Assembly (NCBI GenBank): GCA_003427395.1
Contig: BFEA01000067.1
Coordinates: 2,320,329 to 2,360,163, forward strand
Reading direction: 5' to 3'
Source: Chara braunii
Lineage: Eukaryota; Streptophyta; Charophyceae; Charales; Characeae
Length of the DNA stretch: 39,835 nt
The translations under genes and the position numbers were made by a program. Below, in pieces: positions 28,452 through 38,600 of this stretch. The notes below the pieces were generated by a model. That model was not told the DNA's origin. It made no database searches and saw only the letters and a program-made list of their open reading frames with translations. Numbering within the stretch: the stretch's first letter is position 1; each line of letters starts with the position of its first letter.

Positions 28452-28460
28452 TAAAATCCA
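27828..28460. other. No recognised gene; (AAT)n at 28429-28448
   Basis: Mixed sequence with local duplications of GATCGGGA phrases (28036-28130) and an AAT microsatellite. No conserved frame. Confidence 0.45.
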
Positions 28461-28464
28461 CCGT

Positions 28465-28535
28465 TCTAATACCGACAGGATTCGAACGCACGATCTGTTG
28501 ACTAACGCCTCCACATCTGCGCCACATCAAAATCG
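28465..28535 (-). mobile_element. tRNA-like SINE head, minus strand
   Basis: On the minus strand an A box (TGGCGCAGATGTGGAGGCG, 28524-28506) and a perfect B box (GTTCGAATCC, 28488-28479) are spaced as in a tRNA gene. The acceptor stem does not close, so this is a tRNA-derived element rather than a working tRNA. An (ATT)n tail follows. A related but eroded phrase lies at about 28377-28415. Confidence 0.55.
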
Positions 28536-28699
28536 AGTGTTCCGGAGAATGCGTTCTTCAGCACATACAAGTCTAGATTCCGATCTGATAATTCTTTGGG
28601 GCCCGGGGGGGGGGGGGGGGAGGAGAGAAGAGGGGGGAGGGCGCGGGGAAGATAAGAGAGTCTAATATCTGATCCGTGGTCCATCAGACAACATGATAC

Positions 28700-29330
28700 T
28701 AATGGATTTTTTTTTTTTTATGCGCTGTTAAAACCCTGGCCAAAAAAATAATAATGATATGTTGTCCCACATAATTTGAACATTTAATCTTGTTATTTTT
28801 TTAGTACGTAAATTGCACGATTATATGCGCTGTTAATTTTTTTTTAATGCGTTGTTAAAACCCTGGCGAAAAAGAAAAAAAAAATGTTGGCCCACATAAT
28901 CGAACATTTAATCTTGTTAATTTTTCAGTACGTAAATTTGGACGATTTTATGCGCTGTTAATTTTTTTTTTATGCGCTGTTAAAACCCTGGCGAAATACA
29001 AAGTAACCACATAAGTAATAATGAAATCGTCCAAACGTACATACTAAAAAATTAACAAGATTATTAAATGTTCAATTACTAGTCAATTGATATCAGTGAA
29101 TAATCCATAACTCGTTATGCGCTGTTAATTTTTTTTTTTACGCGCTGTTAAAACCCTGGCGAAAAAAATATATATATATATGTTGGCCCACATAATCGAA
29201 CATTTGATCTTGTTAATTTTTTAGTACGTAAATTTGGAAGATTTTATGCGCTGTTAAAACCCTGGTGAAATACAAAATAACCACATAAGAATAATGAAAT
29301 CGTCCAACGTACGTACTAATACGGGGGGGA
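28700..29330. repeat. Nested direct and inverted repeats with ATGCGCTGTTAAAACCCTGG motif
   Basis: The motif TGCGCTGTTAAAACCCTGGC appears, with small changes, at about 28720, 28849, 28971, 29138 and 29246. Between copies is an AT-rich segment (ACATTTAATCTTGTTAATTT, then TTAGTACGTAAATTTGGACG) that also occurs inverted at about 29022-29076. The block looks like repeated self-insertion or unequal exchange of a small AT-rich DNA element. Confidence 0.75.
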
Positions 29331-29605
29331 AAAGAGATCGAGTAGATGTGTGTGCGTATATGTGCGCATTTGTATGACATTCTCCCACATATCTTCTCCC
29401 GCCCTTCACAATCCCTCTGTATGTGTCCAAGTGAGAGAGACAGCGGGGGGAGGGAGGGGCGGGGGAAAGGGGGGGGTGAGAGAGAAACAGAGATCGAGTG
29501 GGTGTGTGTGCGTGTATGTGCGTGTGTGACATTCTGCTCCTTTCATATATCTTCTCCTCTTATTTCTTTCCTCTTTTCCCTGCGACTGCTTCACCGGAAC
29601 GTGCC

Positions 29606-29910
29606 ACATGCCACCATCGCATTCAAGTGCAGCCCAGCATCTTCATCATCTCATCATTATCATCATTGTCGACATCGTTATGATCATCAATACCATCATC
29701 ACGCACCGCAGTCAGATCCAAGAATCAACACATCATCATCACGCATCGACATCAAATCCACATGCCACCATCGCATTCAAGTGCACCCCATCATCTTCAT
29801 CATCTCATCATTATCATCATTGTCACCACATCGTTATGATCATCAATACCATCATCACGCACCGCAGTCCAAGAATCAACACATCATCATCACGCATCGA
29901 CATCAAATCC
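29606..29910 (+). repeat. 154-bp tandem duplication rich in CATCAT
   Basis: Copies 29606-29759 and 29760-29910 start ACATGCCACCATCGCATTCA and end GCATCGACATCAAATCC. They are nearly identical. Surrounding sequence to about 30150 is (ATC)n-rich. The 128-195 codon frames here are repeat-derived. Confidence 0.9.
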
Positions 29911-30150
29911 AAGAGGCGTCATCATATCATTAACGTCGTCGCAATCAATTCCATCATCATCAGCAGCAGCAGCAACAGCAGCATACTATCATGATTGAAA
30001 TCGACTTCTAATACCTATTACACGCCTATTAATGATACTCGTCGTCATCATCATCATCATCATCATCATCATTAACAGCAGCAGCACAACCACAACCATC
30101 AGCCGCATTATGACATCACCATCAGGATGATTGGCATCATCACCATCATC

Positions 30151-30434
30151 GGTTATCTACTGTAGACCTCGCATGTTTGTCAGTCCGTCAACAGTAATTA
30201 TCGCCCATGCGCACACTCTATATCTATCCTGTCTTCCAACCCCCAGTTCTCTTCGATACCACCCTTATTCACTACACCATTTATTCCCGACCAGATTTCC
30301 CCCACATCATTCAGCCCCAGATTTCTCCTTCGATCTCCTTTCCGTGAACATCCTCCTCTTCCTCCTCCTTTCCCTCCTCTCCTCCGCTCGTCTTCTCCAT
30401 GCCATCCATCCATTTTTTTGGTCCCAAACTCAAA
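30151..30434. other. No recognised gene
   Basis: Pyrimidine-rich sequence ending in TCC/CTCCTCC runs. No conserved frame or RNA gene. Confidence 0.5.
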
Positions 30435-30494
30435 GAACTACGCTCTCAAGCTCTCAATATTTTAGAACTACGCTCTCAAGCTCTCAATATTTTA
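30435..30494 (+). repeat. 30-bp tandem duplication
   Basis: Two identical copies (30435-30464, 30465-30494) of GAACTACGCTCTCAAGCTCT then CAATATTTTA. Confidence 0.95.
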
Positions 30495-30557
30495 GAATTA
30501 ATCCGAAATAATCTAAAATACTCGATCAGGAAATTTCCGCTGCGCTCCGATCGAACT

Positions 30558-30694
30558 CTTCCGCGTCGTCCTTCGGGACATCCGTGAAAATTGGAACGAT
30601 ACACAGAGAGAAGATTAGCATGGCCCCTGCGCAAGGATGACACGCATAAATCGAAAAATGGTGCAAAAAAAAAAAAAAAAAAAACTTCCGCGTC
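30558..30694 (+). pseudogene. Full-length U6 snRNA retropseudogene with 10-bp target-site duplication
   Basis: U6 runs from its first base at 30568 (GTCCTTCGGGACATCC) to 30664 (AAAATGGTGC), with AAATTGGAACGATACA, AAGATTAGCATGGCCCCTGC and GCAAGGATGACACGCA. It carries a small insertion (GATACACAGAGAGAAG for GATACAGAGAAG). A 20-base poly(A) follows. The direct repeat CTTCCGCGTC flanks the insertion exactly at 30558-30567 and 30685-30694. It lacks a T terminator and has an A tail, so it is a LINE-mobilised copy, not a gene. Confidence 0.95.
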
Positions 30695-30719
30695 AACAGT
30701 CTCTTATCCCATCGGGTAA

Positions 30720-31290
30720 GATCCCGGCGACGAGAGGACGACAAGGAAGGAAGACGAAGAAAAACAAAGAGGGAAAGAGGGGGACCTGACGAAGGAAGAG
30801 GGGGCCGACGAGCACAGGACAAAGAACAAAGGAGGGAGGAGCAGGAGGAGGAGGAAAGCGGCGCGCAAGGAGGAGAGCTGAACAGAGGGTAGCAGGACGA
30901 GAGCAAGAGGACAACGGAATGAGGAGGACAAAAGGAGGACAGTCGACGAGGAGGGGGAGCAATGAGGGAAAAGAGGAGGAAGAGAGAAGGAAGAGAGGAC
31001 GAGGAGAGGAGGAGGAGAGGAGGAAGACAGAAGGAAATGAAGCGGAAGACGGTAGCAGCAAAGCGGCGGAGGAGGGGAGGAGAAGGAGGAGGAGGATAAT
31101 ACGCAAAGCCTCGAAACAATAACGGAGGATTGACGAAAGCGGCGGAGGAAGGAGAGGAGAGGAGGAGAGGAGGAGGAGAGGAGGAGGAGAGGAGGAGGAG
31201 AGGAGGAGGAGGAGAGGAGAGGAGGGGAGGAGGAGAGGAGGAAGGGAGGGGGAGAGGGGGAGACGGAAGGAAATGAGGGGGATGATGAGG
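30720..31290 (+). repeat. Long purine-rich tract (GGAGGA)n-like
   Basis: About 570 bases with almost only A and G on the plus strand. All three minus-strand phases are open for 130-200 codons as Ser/Pro/Leu-rich strings. This is composition, not genes. Confidence 0.9.
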
Positions 31291-31847
31291 ACAAGTGGAT
31301 GCAGAAGCAGCGAGCCAGCTAGCTTACCCGTGAAACGACGAAACCCAACTTACCACTACCTGAATGAACAGACGAAACTGAGAGACAAAAGCACAAGAGA
31401 AGTGTGGAGAATTGATTAGCGCGTGATCAGCTACATGTACACGGAAGGGGGTGATGGAGGTCAGCCAGGGAGGCGCGGAACGAAGACGCGGCGTTCAAGA
31501 GGACTCCCGTACAACACTGCAGCTCTGATAATTCCAGCCTATGCGAGTACACACTATCATAACGGAATCATAACGGAAAGCCTCAAAACAATAACGGAGG
31601 ATTGACGTAGAAGAACAACGACGTAAAGCCGCAGTCGTCAGCCCCGAGGAACACAACAACGCCCGCGTGTTTTTTTATCGGACTAGAAAAAGACAGCTTG
31701 TACACACAATCATGATGAGGGGTGAGTTCTGCTCGAAGGAAGACGTTAGCTGACTACTGGTTGACTCTTCCCGCCAAAATCGGAACACAACAACGCCCGC
31801 TGACTTGTCTTCCCGCCAAATTCGGTAACGACAGTAGCAGCGCAATC
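31291..31847. other. No recognised gene; local duplications
   Basis: AACACAACAACGCCCGC occurs twice (31650 and 31785), as does TCTTCCCGCCAAA-TCGG (31766 and 31808). CGGAAAGCCTCAAAACAATA (31573) repeats CGCAAAGCCTCGAAACAATA (31101), each followed by ACGGAGGATTGACG. No gene recognised. Confidence 0.5.
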
Positions 31848-31938
31848 CGCGCGCGCGCGCGCGCGTCGACATTCGCACTCACTTGCCCACAACCCGCCCG
31901 ACCACTTGCACTTCCCCGCCCACCTCCTCCTCCTCCTC

Positions 31939-31981
<43 letters not shown>
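31848..31981. repeat. (GC)n and (TCC)n(ACT)n microsatellites
   Basis: An alternating GC run at 31848-31865 (potential Z-DNA) and a TCC-then-ACT trinucleotide run at 31924-31981. Confidence 0.95.
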
Positions 31982-31982
<1 letters not shown>

Positions 31983-32099
31983 GGGGTGTCTTATCCACTT
32001 CGACGATTGTCACCATCGCTTTGCCTACCCATAACTACAATTCCTATCTTGTCACGCTGCGGTCATCTTGCTTCGTGGTCGTTCGCTGCCAGATGCCGA

Positions 32100-32240
32100 C
32101 ATTCGGCCCCGCTCCACTAATCATCAAATGTGCAAAATGAGATGAATCTTCCGCTAGAACGTGGAAATATACACCACCATAGTTTTTGTCTTCTGTAAAT
32201 ATCTTGAGTAGTGGAGTGCTGCCCATTCTTCCGCCATCAT
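32100..32240 (+). repeat. Copy 1 of a dispersed repeat also at 33525-33680
   Basis: TCCGCTAGAACGTGGAAATA then TACACCACCATAG and ATCTTGAGTAGTGGAGTGC match 33600-33670 (CCGCTAGAACATGGAAAGAT, ATCTCGAGAGTAGCGG). AATGTGCAAAATGAGATGA also recurs there, inverted. Confidence 0.65.
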
Positions 32241-32297
32241 CCTGCTCTACCCCCACAGACCAATTTCAAGGAGGGAGTGAAAAGAAGTCAACAAGAG

Positions 32298-32312
32298 AGA
32301 GCGAGAGCGAGA

Positions 32313-32397
<85 letters not shown>
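32298..32397. repeat. (GA)n microsatellite
   Basis: GA/GC-interrupted then pure GA run of about 100 bases. Confidence 0.95.
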
Positions 32398-32399
<2 letters not shown>

Positions 32400-32401
<2 letters not shown>

Positions 32402-33286
32402 AGAAGATCGAGGAGGGAAGGGGTTGCGAGGACGAAGACGAAGGAGAAAGACGAAGAGAGTGGCCCGACGTAGAACCGAAGAAACAAGGAGAACGAGGAC
32501 AGGAGGAAGAAAGGAGGAGGAAAGAAGGAGGATAACAGGAAGAGAGGAGGAGACGAGGAGAAAGGAGGTGGTCAGGAGGTGGACGACAACCAGCCATACC
32601 TGAAGAAGCCGGCAAGCCCCACTCTCCGTATCGTGACTGGGTGACGGAACTCTACGAATTCACATAAAGTTGACTTCAACAGATCTGATTCTTACGCTAG
32701 AAAAGTGCACGCGCACGCGGAACAATTTGCTCCAAAAGTGCTTAGCGTGCCCGCGGGAAGACGAATTGTATAATTTGGATGATTTCGGTAGAGAAAGAGA
32801 AAAGCTGCTGCCGTTCGCGCCTCCGTTGCCAGGACGAATGAGTTCACACCATAACATATAGCACACAGACCAGTGTAAGAGAACATATTCACACTCGTAC
32901 AAGAACGTGTTCACACTCGTACTTATCTAAGAGCCATTGGATGAATCTGACCGCCATCACGCCCAGAGCGCAGTCGAAGAAGTCCTAGCGTGGGCATGCA
33001 CATAGGCTGGAGGAATGCAGAACATTCGCTCTACTACTTCGTACTGATAGGCGACCACAGAGCGGGAGAGACGGCAGCCAACGTCTGAGGGCACACTCCG
33101 ATAACAACCATCAGGAACTTTCCGGGGAGGAATCTGGACGTGAAGGCCACCAGATACATTCGAGAAAGTGCTGGTGCGACAGTGAAACCAACAACTTTCG
33201 TTGCTGCTTAATTTTTCGACCGGATGAAAATCAGAATCAAATGAAAACACAAAAAAAACGACGACCCCGCCGCTCCGACGTGACAC
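32400..33286. other. No recognised gene
   Basis: Purine-rich to about 32580, then unique-looking sequence. A minus-strand frame of 119 codons (32957-33316) matches nothing known to me. AGATACATTCGAGAAAGTGC at about 33154 resembles the TCACACTA MITE-like family. Confidence 0.45.
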
Positions 33287-33306
33287 GGCGCGTGCGCGCG
33301 CGCGCG
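33287..33306. repeat. (GC)n tract
   Basis: Alternating GTGCGCGCGCGCGCG, a second potential Z-DNA stretch. Confidence 0.9.
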
Positions 33307-33416
33307 GGCTGAGCACCTAAAGTACCCTAAAGTACGCGGAAGAGAACGATGACATGGCGCGAAAAGAACTTTCGAGAATCTCCCCCCCCTGGGGAAGCGG
33401 GCGTCGCTCCGCTGGT

Positions 33417-33680
33417 CTCGAAATGTGCAAAACGAGAGCGGATATAGGGCCTCGTCACACCACTCTCGAAATGTGAAAAAGACAAAAATGTGTCGGGTAC
33501 ATCTGGTCATGTTCTAGCCGAAGTTCATTCTCATTTTGCACATTTCGGGAGTGGTGTGGCGATGCCCATATTCTACGTGCATCTTAGAGAGTGAATATTC
33601 CGCTAGAACATGGAAAGATACACCGCCATGATTTTTTTGTCTTTTGGGCATCTCGAGAGTAGCGGAGGGCCACTGCGACT
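33417..33680. repeat. Dispersed repeat copy 2 with internal inverted repeat
   Basis: TCGAAATGTGCAAAACGAGA (33418) and CTCATTTTGCACATTTCGGG (33529) are inverted relatives. The CACACCACTCTCGAAATGTG phrase (33456) is inverted in CATTTCGGGAGTGGTGTGGC. The downstream half matches 32145-32230. It may be the end of an inverted-repeat transposon. Confidence 0.6.
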
Positions 33681-34120
33681 CCTCGTGGACATATCGTCAT
33701 GCGCCAAAACTTATCAGTCGGTACCTAGCTCGGTAGTCCCTGGCCGTCGATGCGCGCCATCTACGGTGGGGGACCGGTAGTCCCGCTGTTGTACGGAGCT
33801 CTCCCGGTCCTACTAGACTAGTCTAAACTCCCGCCGCCGACTCTATTCTACAGAATTCTATTCTGCTCAAGGTATCTGACGGCATACTCACAATAGGAGT
33901 TTCTGGAAAGTATGTGACCGTTTTATTGGCCGGATTAAGTCGCAAAAAATTGCAGGCCTATTCGTCGTCATCTTCTAAGATTCTTATAGGACTTTCTTTT
34001 TCTTTTTTCTTTTCTTTTTCTCAATCTTATGGGACTTTCTGGAAACCTTCACGATTCCAGACTCTAAGAGCTAGGTATCAGATGGCTCATCCTTTTTGCT
34101 TTGGGCTTTAAAGTTCCTTT

Positions 34121-34318
34121 TTTGGAAAGCTACACAGGTGGGACCCTGGACCCGGTTTCCAGCCGGTAGAAAGTTGATAGTTTGAACAGTCAGGTTGGAG
34201 GATCGAGCTTGGCTCGTAAGCTAAACTGTCTTAGGCTGCCAGGATAGCTCCGTGTGGATTTGTGAGGTCCCCGGCCTCTTCCAAAAGTTATTTTTGGCAA
34301 TAAAAGTTCAATGCTTTC

Positions 34319-34351
<33 letters not shown>
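34121..34351 (+). mobile_element. Retroelement family C, copy 1 (3' end with poly(A))
   Basis: It shares with copy 2 the order TTTGGAAAG, a TGGACCCGGTTTCCAGC core, GCTCGTAAGCTAAACTG, CTGCCAGGATA, GTGAGGTCCCCG and GCTTTCC, then a poly(A) of 32 bases (34320-34351). A 65-codon frame just upstream (33914-34111) may belong to it. Probably a 5'-truncated LINE or a SINE; no reverse transcriptase is visible. Confidence 0.7.
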
Positions 34352-34354
<3 letters not shown>

Positions 34355-34749
34355 GACGTGAGGGCTGAGAGAGGAGGTATGCCCAGCTGTACGAATTTAG
34401 GGGAGTTGGCCGGCGGAAAGCCTTCCCTGTGCCTCAGGTTGTTTAATGTTAGCAAAGCTGGTTTCCGGCAGTTTTGGGGAATCATGCAATGTGTATTTGT
34501 GCTTCGATGCGAACTTTTTTTGTCAATTTTGGAAAGTAATTTACCAGCAGGGGACGCTGGACCCGGTTTCCAGCAAGTTCAAGACTCAGTTGCATCGTTT
34601 TTAATGGATTCGAGCGTTGCTCGTAAGCTAAACTGGCTGACGCTGCCAGGATAACTCCGGGTTGAATTGTGAGGTCCCCGTCCTCTTGATTGCTATAATA
34701 CAATTTGTCAAGCTTTCCAAAAAAAAAAAAAAAAAAAAAAAGTCGACGT
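34352..34749 (+). mobile_element. Retroelement family C, copy 2, with target-site duplication
   Basis: The element body 34360-34741 ends in a poly(A) of about 23 bases. It is flanked by the 8-base direct repeat GTCGACGT (34352-34359 and 34742-34749). It inserted immediately after the poly(A) of copy 1, separating that tail from the U6 fragment at 34750. A 98-codon frame runs through the body without a recognised motif. Confidence 0.8.
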
Positions 34750-34784
34750 CGGGACATCCGTTAAAATCGAGAAACGGTCCAAAT
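34748..34784 (+). pseudogene. Internally deleted U6 snRNA fragment
   Basis: GTCGGGACATCCGTTAAAAT (U6 5' region) is joined directly to CGAGAAACGGTCCAAAT (U6 3' end). The middle of U6, including the ACAGAGA and catalytic core, is missing. The junction is at AAAT, which occurs at both positions in U6. Confidence 0.75.
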
Positions 34785-36770
34785 GAAAATGAAAGGATAA
34801 TAATGAAATGTAAAGATAAGGGAGGACGGGCTTTAGCGCTGCGGTAACGCAGTGCGCCTCCAGGGGAGGCACTAGCAGCTGCGTGCCGCTAAGTGACCTA
34901 GCGCTGAGTGCCCGAAGTTGCTGGAGCTAGAGCTAGGGTTTAGCCCAGGCTAAGGCCACCATACCTAGTCGGCTCTAGTGGCCCACGACGACCATGTCTA
35001 TGCGTTGTGGATGTGGAGCTTGTCCGGCATGCCCCGAGGAGGAGTGCCTGCTGGAGGTGGGTGTGGCGTGTTGCGTGTGATAAATGGATACTTGGAGCGC
35101 TGGTGCATCTCTCCTGTTATACGCTATATGCAACCAAGATCAGGGCGTGATTGGCGCTGCTGGTCTCAGATATAGAGCTTTATTTTTCAACAACATATTG
35201 ATATTGCCAACGTTTTTCATTCCATCGAGACAGCTGTGAGCTTCCTTGATTGGCACGGATTGGGTTTCCTGTACGCTGAGTCGCTTGGCCAGGGGAATTG
35301 TGGTTTCCCGTACGTCTTGTTCCTTTGCCAAGGAAAACTACGTGCTGACTTGCTGAAGACGAGTGGCGCGGCTGATCTCAGATATGGAGTTTTGTTTCTC
35401 AACAACACATAGATACAACCAAGGTTTTTTCCATCGAGACTCTGCCTGTGTGTATGTGACGGATGTAAATATTGTGAACCTGAATGGGAAGTTGTCCACA
35501 TTCAGGGCACACAAACAGGCAGTACAGCCGCGGATAAACAGCTATAGAAAGAACATTCCCGTGAATTGCGGATCAAAAAAAGCTAAAGAACGCGCGGACA
35601 ACGGATGACTGAAACGTCAACAGTCAACAAAAGATGAAAGAGGTAAGTAACAATGAAAATTTCACAACTCAAAAAAAAAAAAAAAAAATGCGTTGAACTG
35701 GCTACAACGCAAAAAAAAAGGCAGCTAGCTCAACGCTAGGGCGCGAGGGTAGGGGGCTTTATATTCGAGTTTTTTAAGTTTCTTTGAGGTTATGTTATAA
35801 TTTAACAAAACAACAACCGCGTGGCTTTGCAGAAAAAAAAGAACCGATGGATTCTCCTACTATTTTGCATCCCCGACGTCGCGCTTTGTCCCACGTGATA
35901 GAAATCTCAACGTTGAGCTAACTCAACGGTGCAAGTGGGACGAGGCCCCAGGGCGTCCTCGGGGAAATTTTGGAATTTTGGCGGCGGCGTTCCACGTATC
36001 CTGGGGGAATGGCTCCAAGGACGAATCCTGGATGACTTCCCGCAGCCTATTTTATAAGATTATATGCGGCCATGCGAGGTGTGTCCGAAGTGCGGTTTGG
36101 GATGTCCGCTCAAGAGGCATGTTGGTCCACAGGCGACGGGCATGAATACATGGGGGGGCGCCCCCCCCAAAAAAGAAAGGTGGGAATGTCCCCCATAAAA
36201 AAATTAAAACTTGAGTTTCAGCGAGGGACGACGGCTAGGCGGCACACAGGCATTCACAGTGCGGCGGCTAGGCAGTGGACATTTTGTTTTCCCCCCCATC
36301 CCTTTCACACCGTCTCCTTCTCGCCCCGTTGAGTGATGACGGCGCCGCGTAGTGTGTGGTGGAAGGTGTGTCCCGCGAAGAGGTCTGTCGCCAGGTCGGC
36401 TCCTAGAGTGACTGTGGGTGGCAGCTTGGAGCGCGGCGAAGACCTCCGTTGTGCCATCATCTGTTCCCGTCATCCTGAGGACGTGTAAAGTGCAGCTGAC
36501 GTGGCACGTGGACGAACATCTCCCGCGATCCTCGATCAAGACGAGTGAGAGGAGAGGTTGATCAAGAAATTTTGACTGTTGCGCGTAGCGGCATCACTAG
36601 ATCTTGGGTCGAGAGTGCGCGCTCGGCGATGCGGCAAACTTGAGCTGCATCTGATGGTTTTGCTGGTGTACGGTTGAACCTGGTCGTATTGATGACCAGG
36701 TGCCTTCACTCTTTATGATAATTGTGGTAGAGTAAGAAAGGAGCGTGTTGGGATCAGGCAACTAAAGGAT
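34785..36770. other. No recognised gene; tRNA-like and poly(A) fragments
   Basis: A tRNA-like phrase TTTAGCGCTGCGGTAACGCA then GTGCGCCTCCAGGGGAGGC (about 34831-34869) could be a SINE head. A poly(A) lies at 35672-35688. CAACGTTGAGCTAACTCAAC (35909) and GCTAGCTCAACGCTAGGGCG (35724) are related. AGAG|GTAAGTAAC at 35640 would be a good plus-strand splice donor, but no exon is recognised. TCTCAACAACA-ATA phrases at 35185 and 35397 show a diverged duplication. Confidence 0.4.
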
Positions 36771-36774
36771 AAAC

Positions 36775-37230
36775 TTATGTATGTCCCTGTTATCGATGAG
36801 ACTCGGAGAGAGAAGATTGAAGGTGACGGTATGAGGATACGTACCTTAGTCGTGGCAACAACTTCCATAATCGATGTAGACATGATTCGTCTGCTGTTGC
36901 GGCTAGCAAGGAGCGAACTGTGGGTGAATACTTACCTGGCCGGGACAGTTGGCCAGATGCATCAGAGAACAGGACGAGAGAGAGAGAGGACGACCGAAGA
37001 AGAATGTATACCCGACAGGTTGAGGCGATAATGAGGGATGAACCGAGAAGCAAGTGGTTGAAGATGTAACTTACTTGTGGTCGGGGGAGGCGTTTTTCCC
37101 ATTGATCGGAGCAGCCGGCTAGGGCACCACTCAATCCACCGAACGAAGTAGCAGCAAGAGAACTGCAGGCTTGGAAACTTACCCGGTGGTCGGTGCATTG
37201 TTCAACTAAAGAGGGACGACTACCCATGAT
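36775..37230 (-). other. Possible minus-strand multi-exon transcript (four good splice donors)
   Basis: On the minus strand four consensus donors lie close together: CTAAG|GTACGT (36844), GGCCAG|GTAAGT (36935), CCACAA|GTAAGT (37074) and ACCGG|GTAAGT (37182). A fifth (ACAAAG|GTAAGT) is at 38415. Plausible acceptors occur upstream of some (CCTGCAG at about 37163; TTGCTAG at about 36898). No conserved protein emerges, so a non-coding RNA, an unrecognised gene, or chance remain possible. Confidence 0.25.
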
Positions 37231-38600
37231 CTCTTTGCATGCACAGTCAAGAAGGGAAGAAGCATCAAACCATGGTCTAACGCTGGTCGCCCCATGCTGC
37301 AGTCTGCAGGTAGGGTGTCGCTGGTGTTGCTGAACTCCGTACGGATTACTACCGGCAGTAAGTTGTGCAAGAGAATGCTGCTGATTGCAGAGTTCGAGTT
37401 GTTGCTGGTGACGAACTGGGTGACCATACGCTGTTGTGCACGGCTGTCAGGTGTGCGTGTTGGCAAGTTGCTACATACTGCTGGGTTGTACAACAGGTGC
37501 AAGCTGCGGTACACGATTGCAGGGCACACAGTGTCGGCGGACTGCTGTTGCATTTTTGCGTGAACATAACAGCGGCGCATGGGGGGATTGGCTAGGCGAC
37601 AACGAGAAAGTCATTGCTGCGGATTGAAGGGTCGTCAGGAGGTTGATACCCAACAGTTTGACTTCAGTTTGTTCAACGGCTGCACATGTTTTGCTACCAT
37701 TGCGGGGTCCTCAGGCAACTGAAGATTACAAGGTCCTCTCCTGAGAGTTGAGTCTGTCCATTCCTTGTATCTCGAGCGTCTGAAACCCCTCCTTCTGTTC
37801 TGCTTAATCTAAGTTTAGTCTTGTTCGGAAAGAAAGGCGGCAAGCAAGATTGCAACCCGTAGGACCGCAGCAAGACTTTGTGGGGAGTCTGCCCACCGAT
37901 TGCGGGAGCTCTGCCGGAATTCAAGAGGAGTTCCGAAGGCAGAGAACTGGGAGGTAAAGGTTTTATTCTCCTTCTATAAACCTAGTTATAACCCCTATCT
38001 GTACATATTTCTACTAGTTGACTGAGTATATTGTTTGCATCCCTACTTTGATTTTCAGTTTAACTTTTCAGACACAAACCAGACTTGAGTAAGAGAATGT
38101 TTGTGCAAAACTCAGTTTCAGTTTTATTGTTTGACTGAAAGCAGACTGTAAAAGAAGTTTGCATCTGGGGGAAAGGTGGGAGGAAAGTAGTATTGTCTGC
38201 GTTTGACTGGGTCAACCACAGGCAGAGTCTCCACAAGATGGAGGGCCCAGTGCTATGTTTATTTTTCGATTGCCTGAAGGACCAGACAAGTTCCCATAAG
38301 ATTGGGTGGTCTGGTTACTTTGACTTACGAGGGCTGCTTGTGTTTGACTTTTTCAGGGACCAAACATTTTTTCATAGGACTTGAAGGGTAACTTAGGGTT
38401 GGTGAGAGTACTTACCTTTGTGGTTTGGTCTTACATGTGGCTAAGTGAGATCACTACCTGAATCAAGTTTCCGTTTGATAGGTAGTTGCTTTCGAAGCTC
38501 GCCACGTGCTAGAGCTACAAGAGTTAGCTTCAATTCCTGCATTTTCTGAGCTAAGTTTATTTTACTTAGGTCAATTTCTGCATTTTTTGGGATCTTTTGT
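37231..38600. other. No recognised gene
   Basis: The small overlapping frames on both strands at 37206-37650 do not resemble known proteins. From about 37950 the DNA becomes AT-rich, with TTTGACT phrases repeated (38128, 38200, 38322, 38342). It could be part of a larger repeat such as an LTR, but no boundaries are visible. Confidence 0.4.

Noticed and set aside
29346-29994. His/Ser/Ile-rich frames
   Set aside because: They translate CATCAT repeats and a 154-bp duplication.
30526-31294. Three overlapping 137-197 codon minus-strand frames
   Set aside because: They come from a (GGAGGA)-type purine tract; all phases are open.
34831-34900. tRNA gene
   Set aside because: A D-arm and anticodon-like stem can be drawn, but the acceptor and T arms do not close.
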